A stretch of DNA of 64,000 bases. Origin: Nitrosospira multiformis. Its GTDB lineage: Bacteria > Pseudomonadota > Gammaproteobacteria > Burkholderiales > Nitrosomonadaceae. Each line of letters begins with the position of its first letter. Positions within the stretch are counted from its first letter, which is position 1. Below are positions 18,002 through 27,088 of this stretch, piece by piece. The notes beneath the pieces were generated by a model. The model made no database searches. It had not been told where the DNA came from and saw only the letters and a program-made list of their open reading frames with translations. The translations under genes and the position numbers were made by a program. The stretch is from assembly GCF_900103165.1 (NCBI RefSeq), contig NZ_FNKY01000001.1, positions 1,240,001 through 1,304,000 on the forward strand. The letters are read 5' to 3'.

Positions 18002-20701
18002 CTATGACTTCGAAGGAGCAATAGGCGCCTGCTGCTTCCAGAATTCCGGGATATTCTGATGATAGCGGCGCATCACCAGATTTGCCGCCAGTCCGCTCCA
18101 GCTTTGATGGCTAGCTCCCAGGCCCTGACCTGTTTCACCGTGGAAATATTCGTGAAATAGCAGCAGGTCGCGCCAGTGCGGATCGGTCTGATGCGGGCTA
18201 TCCATGGGAAAGGCCGGAATCAGATCGGATTCATCTCGGCGGAAAATGTCAACGAGCCGCTCGGCCAGCATCGTGGCGGCATATTTAAGGGTAACTTCGT
18301 AGCCGTTCAGACAGGGTGCAGGAAAGGTAAAGGCATCGCCCAGAAAGCGGTGCAGTTTTTCGATGGACTGAATCAGCAAATAATTGGTCGGCATCCATAC
18401 CGGTCCGCGCCAGTTGGAATTGCCGCCGAACATCGGCGAGTCGGATTCACCCGGTACATAACGGATGAAGGTATCGCCAATGCCGGGGATATGCTCCGGA
18501 TTCCGGTGCGTGGCATGGCGCTTGGAGACCCCGCGAATGCCGTGCGAGGAAAAGAATTCCTTTTCATCGAAAATACGCGGCAATATTTTTACGAGCATTG
18601 AAGCGGTTACCAACGACAATAAATGTTCCCCGCGTGCATTGGTATGCACCGGGCAGGCGCATATGGTGCTTCCATCAAACATTCCTCCTTTGTGTTCCCA
18701 CAGCAGCGCCTTGAAGCGCGTCCGGTGTTCGAGCAAGCGTGCGTCCACCACCTCGCAGGCAAATAGCGGAATGATGCCAACCCATGAAAAGACGTCGATA
18801 CGATTTACCGTGCCATCCGGGCTGATCATGAGATCCTTGAAGAAGCCGTCCTCTTCGTCCCAGAGGGGTACGCAGGCACCGGTATGGCCGGCAATAGCGT
18901 AACCTATCGCCAGGAACTGGCTATAACACTGGATGGCAATATTCTCATAAGCCGGATCCTCAACAGCAATTTCCAGCGCAATCACGGTAAGCTGCAGCGA
19001 AAACATCGCCATCCAGCCGGTGGCATCGGCCTGCTTCAGGGTATAGCCGGGAGGCAATGGTTTGGACCGGTCATATACCGAGATATTGTCCAGCCCCAGA
19101 AATCCTCCTTCGAACACATTCGTGCCGGTAGCATCCTTGCGGTTGATCCACCAGGTGTGATTCAACAACAGCTTGTGCAGTACGCGTTTGAGGAAGGTAG
19201 TGTCGCCCTTGCCGCGCTGTACCCGTTCTGCGCGGAAGACCTTGAGGGCCGCCATGGCGTGTACCGGGGGGTTCACATCACCGAACGACCATTCGTAAGC
19301 AGGGATTTGCCCATTGGGGTGCAAATAGGTTTCAAGCAGCAACAGTTCAACCTGCTCTTTGGCGAAGTCCACGTCAATAAGCGCCAGGACGGCGCAATGG
19401 AAAGCCAGATCCCAGGCGGCAAACCAGGGATATTCCCATGCGTCCGGCATCGATATCACATGGCTTGCCTTGAGATGACGCCAACTGTGATTGCGTCCAT
19501 GCTTTCTTGATGAGGGTGGCGATACCCCGTCGCCCTGCAGCCAGGTGGATACATCATAATGAAAAAATTGCTTATTCCATATCATGCCGGCCAATGCCTG
19601 GCGGAGGATACGGTGATCTTGGACGCTGGCTTCGGGTAGTAATCCTCTGAAAAACGAATCAGCTTCCGAGCGGCGCAAGGCAAAGATGCTCTCATGATGA
19701 ATGAAGGGCTGGGGACGGTGAATGCGCGACAATACCAGGTCGATTGTGCCGGCCTGACCCGGTGCAACCCTGAGCTTGTGCACGGCGCCGAATTTGGTTC
19801 CCTGCTGTTCCGGATTCACCGCTGCGTGTTCACCATCGACAAGGTAGCGATGGAATGCGTCTTTGGCATACGATCCCGCGCTGGCCGTGCCCCACAATCG
19901 CGAGCGGTTGGTCTCATTCTCGGTATAAAGAACATCGGCATGCTGCCGCCCATAGAGATGGTATGTTCCCAGCATCGAGTGCTCCGCCACGACCGCCCAG
20001 GCTACGCCACCGGAAGGGGATAGAGCACGCAGTACCGGTTTCGGGGCGCCGTTCCTCGACCATGCCCAGTCATTGCGAAACCATAGTTGCGGCAATAGCC
20101 ACAATGTCGCTTCGTCTTCTCCCCGGTTGGTTGCAATGATACGAATATGTAGCTCCTCGGGCGATGCCTTGGCGTAGCATACTTCCACGTCCCAGTAGCG
20201 TCTATCGGCGAAAGCACCGCTATCCATCAGGCTGAATGGCGGATCTTTGCGCGAACGGCGCGCGTTTTCCTCAACCAATCGTGTATAGGGAAATGCGGAC
20301 TGCGGATATTTGTAGAGATAATGGAGCCAGGAATGCGAAGGGGTGGCATCAACATAGAAGTAGCATTCTTTCACATCCTCGCCACGATTGCCCTGCTTGC
20401 TGGTGAGACCGAAAGCACGCTCTTTCAGGATGGAATCCCTGCCGTTCCATAGCGCCAGCCCGAAACAGAGCCGCTGTGCCTCGTCCGAGATACCCCCCAG
20501 GCCATCCTCGTTCCAACGATAGGCGCGGGAACGGGATTGATCATGATCGAAGTACTCCCAGGCGTCACCGTCCGGACTGTAATCTTCGCGAACGGTTCCC
20601 CAGGCACGCTCGGACAGATAGGGTCCCCACAAACGCCAGTCCTCACAGCCAGTTCGCTGATTTTCGAGCCGCTGCCGTTCCGCATCCGGTTGATTAGACA
20701 T
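18002..20701 (-). CDS. Large glucosidase-like protein (GH63-type (alpha/alpha)6 domain)
   Basis: 899 residues with no signal peptide, so probably cytoplasmic. The N-terminal half (about 1-400) is beta-rich; the C-terminal half holds the (alpha/alpha)6 glycosidase domain with WEYPWFAAWDLAFHC, ATGWMAMFSLQLT and NWRGPVWMPTNYL, typical of bacterial proteins annotated as glucosidase, related to mannosyl-oligosaccharide glucosidase (GH63). The substrate is unknown; a role in alpha-glucan, trehalose or compatible-solute turnover is plausible. AGGAG precedes the ATG. It is monocistronic, with no glycogen genes nearby in the window. 20702-20966 holds its upstream region and no gene. Confidence 0.8.
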   Translation of the reverse strand: MSNQPDAERQRLENQRTGCEDWRLWGPYLSERAWGTVREDYSPDGDAWEYFDHDQSRSRAYRWNEDGLGGISDEAQRLCFGLALWNGRDSILKERAFGLTSKQGNRGEDVKECYFYVDATPSHSWLHYLYKYPQSAFPYTRLVEENARRSRKDPPFSLMDSGAFADRRYWDVEVCYAKASPEELHIRIIATNRGEDEATLWLLPQLWFRNDWAWSRNGAPKPVLRALSPSGGVAWAVVAEHSMLGTYHLYGRQHADVLYTENETNRSRLWGTASAGSYAKDAFHRYLVDGEHAAVNPEQQGTKFGAVHKLRVAPGQAGTIDLVLSRIHRPQPFIHHESIFALRRSEADSFFRGLLPEASVQDHRILRQALAGMIWNKQFFHYDVSTWLQGDGVSPPSSRKHGRNHSWRHLKASHVISMPDAWEYPWFAAWDLAFHCAVLALIDVDFAKEQVELLLLETYLHPNGQIPAYEWSFGDVNPPVHAMAALKVFRAERVQRGKGDTTFLKRVLHKLLLNHTWWINRKDATGTNVFEGGFLGLDNISVYDRSKPLPPGYTLKQADATGWMAMFSLQLTVIALEIAVEDPAYENIAIQCYSQFLAIGYAIAGHTGACVPLWDEEDGFFKDLMISPDGTVNRIDVFSWVGIIPLFACEVVDARLLEHRTRFKALLWEHKGGMFDGSTICACPVHTNARGEHLLSLVTASMLVKILPRIFDEKEFFSSHGIRGVSKRHATHRNPEHIPGIGDTFIRYVPGESDSPMFGGNSNWRGPVWMPTNYLLIQSIEKLHRFLGDAFTFPAPCLNGYEVTLKYAATMLAERLVDIFRRDESDLIPAFPMDSPHQTDPHWRDLLLFHEYFHGETGQGLGASHQSWSGLAANLVMRRYHQNIPEFWKQQAPIAPSKS

Positions 20702-20966
20702 GACGTTACTCCTCTTTTGCGCGGTGCCCCCCGGCGAGCACGCTATTCCAGTTTAACCCAGGTACTGCGCGCCGCATGAAGCAGTTCACATTGAAGGTTC
20801 CGATACCATGTTCAAGCCGGTATCGAGCAAGTGATCGCGGATAGGGGCAAGGCGGGATAAGGCCGGGCCGGCATCGCCTGGCGCAATCATCCGCATGGAT
20901 TACTGGCGTGACTTGACCTTCAATCCTGGTAAGTTCAGCTCATCCCATCCAACGGACCCAGGGTCA

Positions 20967-21779
20967 TTAATCCTTCCCTGTATCTGTTCTCAATTCCTTC
21001 GACAGATGCGGCGCAATGACTTGCAGCAGTTGCGCGAAAACTTTTGGATTGCCGGCAAGCAAGTTGCCGCTCTGCATATAAGTGGCATTGCCTTCCAGGT
21101 CGCCCAACAGGCCACCCGCTTCCGTGATGAGCAGGCAGCCGGCGGCGATGTCCCACGGAGAGAGTCCCAGTTCCCAGAAACCGTCGTAACGTCCGGCAGC
21201 CAGGTAGGCGAGGTCCAGTGCGGCGGAACCGGGGCGGCGGATACCGGCAACTCGTGGCATGACATCCTTGAACATGGCGATGTAGGCGTCCATGTGCGAA
21301 AACTCCCGAAACGGGAAGCCGGTGCCGATCAGGCAATCACCAAGATGCGTGCGCTTGCTTACGCGCAAACGATGATCGTTGAGATAAGCGCCTTGTCCGC
21401 GGCTGGCAGTGAATAATTCATTGGCGGAAGGATTGTATACGACCGCCTGGACTGGTATGTTCTTATGCATCAGTGCGATGGAAACCGAGTAATGCGGAAA
21501 ACCGTGAAGAAAATTGGTGGTGCCGTCAAGCGGGTCGATAATCCACTGGAATTCCGACTCGCCTTGAGCGCCGCTCTCTTCTGCTAGAATCGAATGATTG
21601 GGATAAGTATCCAGCAACACCTTGATAATGGCATCTTCCGCCGCGCTATCCACTTCGCTGACAAAATCATTGTGCGCTTTGCGCGAAACGTGCAGTAAAT
21701 CGAGATTTTGCGCAGCCCGATTGATGATACCGCCTGCGCGGCGTGCGGCTTTTACCGCAATAGTGAGCATAGGATGCAT
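20967..21779 (-). CDS. suhB: Inositol-1-monophosphatase SuhB
   Basis: 270 residues. ILAEESGA and [15 protein letters not shown] are the metal-binding motifs of the IMPase family, and [15 protein letters not shown] is the C-terminal one. It hydrolyses inositol monophosphate and in E. coli also serves in rRNA antitermination and ribosome maturation. It is divergent from trmJ, recalling the suhB-trmJ-iscR neighbourhood in gammaproteobacteria. Confidence 0.94.
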   Translation of the reverse strand: MHPMLTIAVKAARRAGGIINRAAQNLDLLHVSRKAHNDFVSEVDSAAEDAIIKVLLDTYPNHSILAEESGAQGESEFQWIIDPLDGTTNFLHGFPHYSVSIALMHKNIPVQAVVYNPSANELFTASRGQGAYLNDHRLRVSKRTHLGDCLIGTGFPFREFSHMDAYIAMFKDVMPRVAGIRRPGSAALDLAYLAAGRYDGFWELGLSPWDIAAGCLLITEAGGLLGDLEGNATYMQSGNLLAGNPKVFAQLLQVIAPHLSKELRTDTGKD

Positions 21780-22005
21780 TTTTTTGGATTCAGAATTGAG
21801 CAGAGTGCGATTTTAACCCAGATAACCCATTAGGACGCGAGATGATGGCGAGACAGGTTGCGAGACGGTTTTGCCGGTTGGGAGAAGTTCATAGCTGGAT
21901 CTATGGATGCCGCGCCGGTGGCAAAAACGGCGGCAAAAAAATAGCCGCAAACTGCTCCCAGCACTCGGCCCGATCCCGCTTCACGGAGCCCTCCGTGCGA
22001 CATGG

Positions 22006-22045
22006 TATTAATGAATAAGCGATCAACTACCGGATTCCGAATAAT
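22006..22045 (+). repeat. Dispersed repeat copy abutting trmJ
   Basis: ATTAATGAATAAGCGATCAA followed by CTACCGGATTCCGAATAAT matches the right end of the 2121-2367 element (2331-2366), including the AATGAGCGGT-like lead-in. It ends directly at the trmJ ATG (22046). Confidence 0.65.
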
Positions 22046-22801
22046 ATGAATCCCCTCTACCTGCTTGATAAAGTCCGTGTCGTGCTAAGCCATCCCAGTC
22101 ATCCGGGCAATATCGGCGCAACGGCGCGGGCGATGAAAACAATGGGACTGAGTTCGCTCTACCTGGTGAATCCTAGAACTTTTCCCGACAAAGACGCGGA
22201 AGCGCGCGCCGCGGGTGCATGGGATATATTGAACGATGCCAAGGTTTGCGCGAATCTTGACGAGGCTCTGAGCGGCACGGTTCTGGCGGCGGCAATTACC
22301 GCTCGCCCACGCGATCTTTCGCATGAGGTTTTTGATGCGCGCCGGGGAGCGCACGAATTGCTCGATCATGCGTGCCAGCATCCCGTTGCGCTGGTTTTTG
22401 GCACGGAAATGTCCGGTCTTACCACGATGGAAGTGAGCAAGTGCCAGATTGTTGTGCACATTCCCGCCAATTCGGAGTACTCCTCCCTCAATCTTGCCAG
22501 TGCCGTTCAGATAATGGCCTATGAATTGCGCATGGCGTTGCCTGAATTAAGGTCTCTTTCGCCCGTGGCAAACATCGCGGCGGATTTCAACGATATGGAA
22601 TTGCTTTACCGTCATCTGGAGCGGGTGGCGATTAGCAGCGGTTTTCTGGATCCCCGGGAACCGAAACGATTCATGCAACGGATGCGTCGGCTATTCGCCC
22701 GTGCGCGATTGGAAAAGGAAGAAGTCAATCTATTGCGTGGGATGCTGAGCGCTCTCGAAAAGGGGATCCAGTCGCCGCAACAAACCCAAAACCTTGAGTG
22801 A
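22046..22801 (+). CDS. trmJ: tRNA (cytidine/uridine-32-2'-O)-methyltransferase TrmJ
   Basis: 251 residues. SHPGNIGATARAMKTMG, ALVFGTEMSGLT and IPANSEYSSLNLASAVQI are the three SPOUT motifs of the TrmJ branch; a C-terminal extension (about 165-250) fits the family. It methylates the ribose of residue 32 in several tRNAs using SAM. The start is set by the family N-terminus and the repeat end; no clear Shine-Dalgarno sequence is present. It is followed by iscR, as in E. coli. Confidence 0.93.
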   Translation: MNPLYLLDKVRVVLSHPSHPGNIGATARAMKTMGLSSLYLVNPRTFPDKDAEARAAGAWDILNDAKVCANLDEALSGTVLAAAITARPRDLSHEVFDARRGAHELLDHACQHPVALVFGTEMSGLTTMEVSKCQIVVHIPANSEYSSLNLASAVQIMAYELRMALPELRSLSPVANIAADFNDMELLYRHLERVAISSGFLDPREPKRFMQRMRRLFARARLEKEEVNLLRGMLSALEKGIQSPQQTQNLE

Positions 22802-22920
22802 GTCCCGGATATCGCCATCAACACGTATACAGTAAGTTTTTTCAGCGGATTGGCTGCACGTACCGAAGTCCGGGGCGGAAAAATCACCCTGGATAAGGCG
22901 GCCCCCGTCATCCGAACAAA

Positions 22921-22973
22921 ATAGTTGACTGAGTTAGAGGGACTTTATATACTTGACAAACATTGTCGGGTAT
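22921..22973 (+). promoter_or_regulatory. Tandem type-1 IscR-like sites upstream of iscR
   Basis: Two 25-bp segments spaced 28 bp apart resemble the type-1 IscR consensus. Site A (22921-22945) begins ATAGTTGACTGAGTTAG and has a good left half only. Site B (22949-22973) begins ATACTTGACAAACATTG and ends TCGGGTAT, matching about 22 of 25 positions by eye. The spacing equals that of the pair at 50552-50604. IscR carrying a 2Fe-2S cluster would repress here; this is inference from sequence. Confidence 0.65.
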
Positions 22974-23061
22974 TAAGACGGCGAACGACGATAATTCAAG
23001 AGATTTGCACAAGATAGTATTCCGTGTTGATTCTGTATCAAATTCTCATGAGGAGCAGAAA

Positions 23062-23532
23062 ATGCGATTGACGACTAAGGGACGCTTTGCGGTAACAGCA
23101 ATGATTGATCTTGCCTTGCACAGCGGTCATGGGCCTGTTACGTTGGCGGGCATCAGCGAACGTCAGAAGATTTCGCTGTCTTACCTGGAGCAATTATTCG
23201 GAAAACTGCGGCGCAATAAATTGGTGGGCAGCGTGCGTGGTCCTGGTGGTGGTTACCGGCTGGCGAAACCGATGAACGAAGTATCTGTGGTAGACATTAT
23301 TCTTGCGGTGGATGAGCCGATTGATGCAACACAATGCGGGGGCAAGGAAAATTGTCACAATGACCAGCGCTGTATGACTCACGATTTGTGGGCCAGTCTT
23401 AATGTCAGAATACGGGATTACTTGGCGCTGGTTACGCTGGAACAGCTGGTGGCAAGCCCTAAAGTAAAAGATATCGCGGTATTGCAGGATATGAGAGCGT
23501 GCAAACAGCCCGAAGAAACCGCTCTGGCTTGA
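23062..23532 (+). CDS. iscR: Fe-S cluster regulator IscR (first copy)
   Basis: 156 residues. The N-terminal Rrf2 winged helix (MRLTTKGRFAVTAMIDLALH, SLSYLEQLFGKLRR, VRGPGGGYRLA) binds DNA; the cluster ligands are CGGKENCHNDQRC (Cys-x5-Cys-x5-Cys), as in E. coli IscR, with a following His as likely fourth ligand. It senses Fe-S status and represses Fe-S assembly genes. The start at 23062 has AGGAG 7 bases upstream; a longer frame upstream is not supported. It is followed by iscS 72 bases on. A second IscR at 50694 is about 70% identical by eye. Confidence 0.95.
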   Translation: MRLTTKGRFAVTAMIDLALHSGHGPVTLAGISERQKISLSYLEQLFGKLRRNKLVGSVRGPGGGYRLAKPMNEVSVVDIILAVDEPIDATQCGGKENCHNDQRCMTHDLWASLNVRIRDYLALVTLEQLVASPKVKDIAVLQDMRACKQPEETALA

Positions 23533-23604
23533 TTCAGGATCAATAAGTTCTTCAGACTTTGGATGCAGATAGGGAATGACGCTCCAGGAGAATGAGAAAA
23601 GGCT

Positions 23605-24759
23605 ATGGACGTTTATTTTGATCACAACGCCACCACAGCGGTCGACGACACCGTGCTGGATGCAATGCTGCCGTATTTTCAGACAAAATTCGGCAACCCT
23701 TCCAGTCGCCATGTCCGTGGTATGGAAGCCCGCAGGGCCGTCAATCAGGCGCGCGAGCAAGTAGCGGATGCGGTTGGCGTGCAGCCTGCCCAAGTGGTTT
23801 TTACCAGTGGTGGATCGGAGGCTAATAACCTGTTCATTCAGGGTGCGGCAGGCTATCTGAAACCTGCGCAAATAATCGTCAGTGCGATTGAACACCCGTG
23901 CGTAATGCGGGCGGCCCAGGAATTGGCGCGGACCGCCAACGGGAAATGGAATTTACGCCGGTTGTCTGTCGATAATCTGGGGCGGGTGAATCCGGCCGAT
24001 TTCGATAAGGCCATGGCGGAGCAGCAGACCGGTCTGGTGTCCGTGATGCTGGCGAACAATGAAACCGGCGTCATTCAGGATGTGGCGGCGATTTCGCAGA
24101 AAGCCAGGGCATGCGGCGCGTGGATGCACACCGATGCGGTACAGGCCTTTGGCAAAATTCCAGTGGATTTTGCGTCGCTCAACGTACACGCCATGACACT
24201 GTCCGCCCACAAGATTTATGGACCTAAAGGCGCGGCGGCATTGATTATAGACAAGCGGTTGTTGCTCAAGCCGCTTATTTACGGAGGCGGCCATGAAAAC
24301 GGGTTGCGTTCGGGTACCGAGAATGTTCCCGCTATTGTGGGGTTTGGTATAGCCTGCAGCCTGGTCAAATCACGGATGGCGGAGAGCGCCACCCGCATTG
24401 CGGCCATGTGTGCGCGGTTAGAGCAGGGACTGGTTGAGATGGGTGCTGTTATTTTTGGTTTGAGTGCATCGCGTTTGCCCAATACCTGTTATTTTGCGTT
24501 GCCGGGCATTGAAGGCGATACGCTGGTTGTTCGTCTCGACAAGGCGGGTTTCGCGGTAGCAAGTGGTGCCGCCTGCTCCAGCGTCAACCCCGGCCAAAGT
24601 CATGTGCTCGAAGCGATGGGTGTGGAACCGATGCTGGCGCGTTGTGCAGTGCGAGTCAGTCTGGGCAGTGGCAACACACTGGCCCAGGTGGAAAATTTCC
24701 TTCAAGCACTAAGCGGCGTGGTGGAGGAATTGAAACGGATGAGTATGGTTACGCTCTAG
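23605..24759 (+). CDS. iscS: Cysteine desulfurase (IscS/NifS group)
   Basis: 384 residues. FDHNATT, the PLP lysine motif LSAHKIYGPKG, GGGHENGLRSGTEN, and the active Cys in the flexible loop SGAACSSVNPGQSHVL mark a group-I (IscS/NifS) enzyme, distinct from the SufS-type gene at 55.3 kb. It takes sulfur from cysteine for Fe-S clusters and tRNA thiolation. It is somewhat shorter than E. coli IscS (404). Unusually, no iscU, iscA, hscBA or fdx follows; the next element is a dispersed repeat 3 bases after the stop. Confidence 0.92.
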   Translation: MDVYFDHNATTAVDDTVLDAMLPYFQTKFGNPSSRHVRGMEARRAVNQAREQVADAVGVQPAQVVFTSGGSEANNLFIQGAAGYLKPAQIIVSAIEHPCVMRAAQELARTANGKWNLRRLSVDNLGRVNPADFDKAMAEQQTGLVSVMLANNETGVIQDVAAISQKARACGAWMHTDAVQAFGKIPVDFASLNVHAMTLSAHKIYGPKGAAALIIDKRLLLKPLIYGGGHENGLRSGTENVPAIVGFGIACSLVKSRMAESATRIAAMCARLEQGLVEMGAVIFGLSASRLPNTCYFALPGIEGDTLVVRLDKAGFAVASGAACSSVNPGQSHVLEAMGVEPMLARCAVRVSLGSGNTLAQVENFLQALSGVVEELKRMSMVTL

Positions 24760-24762
24760 CAG

Positions 24763-24834
24763 CTTTCCGGCGTTGCGCCTTGCCCTGCACCTCAAAAGCC
24801 GCGCACTTCACCCTGTCCAACTACCGGATTTAGG
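24763..24834 (+). repeat. Single-arm copy of the dispersed repeat
   Basis: From CTTTCCGGCGTTGCGCCTTG to CCAACTACCGGATTTAGG. Its reverse complement aligns over about 70 bp to 2125-2195, with the same block order (core, CACCCTGTC, GCGGCTTTTGAGGTGCAGGG, AAGGCGCAACG). It starts right after the iscS stop. 24835-25095 has no other recognisable gene. Confidence 0.7.
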
Positions 24835-25095
24835 TTTAATTCAATAATTTTCATGTCGACAGACAGTCTGTGCGTTAAAGTAGTCTCTGGCGAACAGCCT
24901 GAATAGCAGGTATCCTCCCTGCGAGTACATTGCAGTCATTTCCAAAAAAAGAAACGAGTTCTGAAGTCCCTGCATAGGGCCTTTAGATTATTCTTTTTTT
25001 ATGTGGACGGAAAATTTGGCTTATGTATAAAATCACCGGGAAGAGTCGAATTCTCGAATGCTTTACATCAAAATATCTCTAAAGGGGTAATCAAG

Positions 25096-25263
25096 TTGGC
25101 ACAACCCAATTTTCAGTATGAGAAGCGTCAAAGGGATTTAATCAAGAAGAAGAAACAGGAAGAAAAAAGACAACGTAAACTGGATAAAGGCAAGGAACAG
25201 CCTGGCGAGACTCCGGATCAGGCGCTGGATGGGCCGAATACGGAAGATGCCGGGAAAACCTAG
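25096..25263 (+). CDS. Small, highly basic hypothetical protein
   Basis: 55 residues from a TTG with AAAGGGG 9 bases upstream: MAQPNFQYEKRQRDLIKKKK and onward. The first half is a Lys/Arg/Glu-rich helix, the tail is acidic and polar. I know this as a conserved small hypothetical protein type in betaproteobacteria; its function is unknown. A start 31 codons upstream (25003) is in frame but adds an unrelated-looking segment. Confidence 0.6.
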   Translation: MAQPNFQYEKRQRDLIKKKKQEEKRQRKLDKGKEQPGETPDQALDGPNTEDAGKT

Positions 25264-25294
25264 AAATCTTTTACAAGTCGCCGAGGCATAGGCC

Positions 25295-25702
25295 ATGATC
25301 GATAGTCATCCACGCACCGTATCTGTTGTCCCTGAGAGCGGCCTCGTCCGGTTGACTCATATTATTTATTTGCTGCACGGTTTCAGCGTCCTGATGGGTA
25401 TTCTCGGGCCAGCGCTCATTATTACGACTTTTCTCACCGGCTGGCCTTCCATCATTGCGGTGATCATCAACTATGCAAAACGTGACGACGTGCGCGGGAC
25501 TTATCTCGATTCGCATTTCGGCTGGCAAATACGCACATTCTGGTATACGTTGCTTTGGGTAGCGATAGCGGCGTTGCTGTTCATCACAGTGATCGGCATT
25601 GTGCTCGCTTACATCGTAGCCGTGGGTGCGGGAGTTTGGGTGCTTTATCGCATCGTTCGCGGCTGGATTGCGCTCAATGACGGCAAGCCAATGCCGATTT
25701 GA
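25295..25702 (+). CDS. DUF4870-like membrane protein
   Basis: 135 residues with about three hydrophobic segments: around 23-57 (HIIYLLHGFSVLMGILGPAL onward), 82-97 and 99-121. It contains the pattern YLDSHFGWQIRTFW found in the DUF4870/TIC20-like family common in betaproteobacteria, and a C-terminal GWIALNDGKPMPI. Inner-membrane protein of unknown role. It starts 31 bases after the small basic gene. Confidence 0.7.
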   Translation: MIDSHPRTVSVVPESGLVRLTHIIYLLHGFSVLMGILGPALIITTFLTGWPSIIAVIINYAKRDDVRGTYLDSHFGWQIRTFWYTLLWVAIAALLFITVIGIVLAYIVAVGAGVWVLYRIVRGWIALNDGKPMPI

Positions 25703-26074
25703 ACCAGAATCAGCCTTCCGTTTCGTAATCCGGTCAAAAATCTTGCTTTTTCACGGGATGCTTGCCATACGGCTAGCCAGGCGGAGCCTCTCGCATCTCA
25801 TCTTTATTTTCATATGCTTCCATGATTTCTTAACCGATCGTCATGGATGTGAACGCACACCCTGCGCATCTGCCTCCCCGCAGGGACTATTCAGCAGCCC
25901 TTATGTGTGTCGCCGTACAGTCTAGAAGTCATCCTGCTTATTAATATGCCATCATCTCGCGCTTTTTTTTATCGCGGAGAAAGGCCTCCGAAGGCATCGA
26001 TACGACGCAAGTCGTTATTAAAAAGAGTGCAGGCGGGGAAACGGAAACGCAGGTTCGCACTTCAGGAGACAGGC
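25703..26074. other. 372-bp stretch without a recognisable gene
   Basis: Read in all frames, nothing here resembles a known protein. The only useful signal is AGGAG just before the KGG gene. The T-rich GCGCTTTTTTTTATCGCGG near 25959-25977 may be part of a promoter or weak terminator. Confidence 0.5.
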
Positions 26075-26323
26075 ATGAGTACAGATAAGGGTAAAAACAG
26101 CGGGGGGAAGTATAGCAAGCGTGGCTTTGCTTCCATGGATAAAGACAAACAACGGGAGATCGCGAGCAAGGGTGGAAAAGCCGCTCATGAGAAGGGGAGC
26201 GCCCATCGGTTCACTTCTGAAGAAGCCAGCCTGGCGGGCCAAAAAGGTGGCGCCGCGCACGGGAAAAATGCAGCAGCGGGCGAGGGCCGTCAGTCCAGGC
26301 CGCAAAAAATAGCTAAGGGATAA
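26075..26323 (+). CDS. KGG-repeat stress-induced protein (ConB/GsiB-like)
   Basis: 82 residues, strongly hydrophilic, rich in Gly, Lys, Ala and Ser. Repeats of the KGG motif appear in REIASKGGKAAHEKG and SLAGQKGGAAHGKN, with RGFASMDKDK before them, as in the stress-induced KGG family (PF10685; B. subtilis GsiB relatives). Probably a desiccation or general-stress hydrophilin of the cytoplasm. TCAGGAGACAGGC precedes the ATG. An upstream in-frame extension is not supported. Confidence 0.85.
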   Translation: MSTDKGKNSGGKYSKRGFASMDKDKQREIASKGGKAAHEKGSAHRFTSEEASLAGQKGGAAHGKNAAAGEGRQSRPQKIAKG

Positions 26324-26442
26324 AAAAAATAGGTCATTTCACCGTTCGATGTTCTATCGACGCGTAGTGGTTCGCACGAGGAATTCCTGGACATGACAGT
26401 CAGGATCTGAAGCATTGGTTCCCGGGATTGAGAAAATCATCC

Positions 26443-26944
26443 ATGCCCCCAACCCAAGGTCCCAGGCAGAACAGGATATTTGCAGCGTTACCTCCTGCGA
26501 CTTACACGCGCCTGTTACCGCTTCTTGAATTAGTGTGGTTGCCGGCAGGCTACACAATCTATGAGCCCCGGCTTCCTATCAGGTATTTATATTTCCCGAC
26601 GACCTGTATCGTTGCACGCCGGTATGAGATGGAAAATGGCTCATCCACGCAGATTGGAACCATCGGCAATGAGGGTTTGACCGGCATCTCCCTTTTCCTG
26701 GGTGCTGAAACCAGCGCGGTGCGTGAAGTCGTGCAAAGTGCAGGTAACGCTTACCGCATCAATGCGAGCTTTCTTAAAAAGGACTTTGAATCGGGTGGAG
26801 ACTTCCAGAATCTCCTCTTGCGGTTCGCGCAGGCACTGATTGCTGCGAATCAAAGTTCCTAACCGGCACTCCCTTATCAGTGATCAACGGCTTTTCCTGG
26901 ATTGGCCGCCAGGCGACGACCCCCTACCGTTAGGCGACGCATAA
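26443..26944 (+). pseudogene. Frameshifted, truncated Crp/Fnr-family regulator
   Basis: The open part (26443-26862) encodes a cyclic-nucleotide-binding-like domain with LYFPTTCIVARRYEMENGSS, IGNEGLTGISLFLGAE and VVQSAGNAYR, up to LLLRFAQALIA, then stops. In relatives the next stretch is close to TAVCNRHHSLDQQLCRWLLL. Here a +2 frame shift near 26848 restores VPNRHSLISDQRLFLDWPPG (26852-26911), which ends at a TAA at 26942. The DNA-binding HTH is absent. So one frameshift plus loss of the C-terminus has inactivated it. The upstream TTG at 26428 is an alternative start. Confidence 0.75.
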
Positions 26945-27088
26945 ACACGCCAGCCAGTATGCTGCGAGTGCGATCTGGCCCAGTGGTGAAAATCAAATAT
27001 TTCGCGGTTGCAGTGTGCGTTTTCGTACAGACCTGTCCTGATAGAACCGGATAATAACTATTGCTGCGTGGCCAGAGTTCTTGATCTT

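Noticed and set aside
20935-21416. Overlapping frames on both strands within suhB
   Set aside because: They are shadows of the SuhB reading frame, which carries all family motifs.
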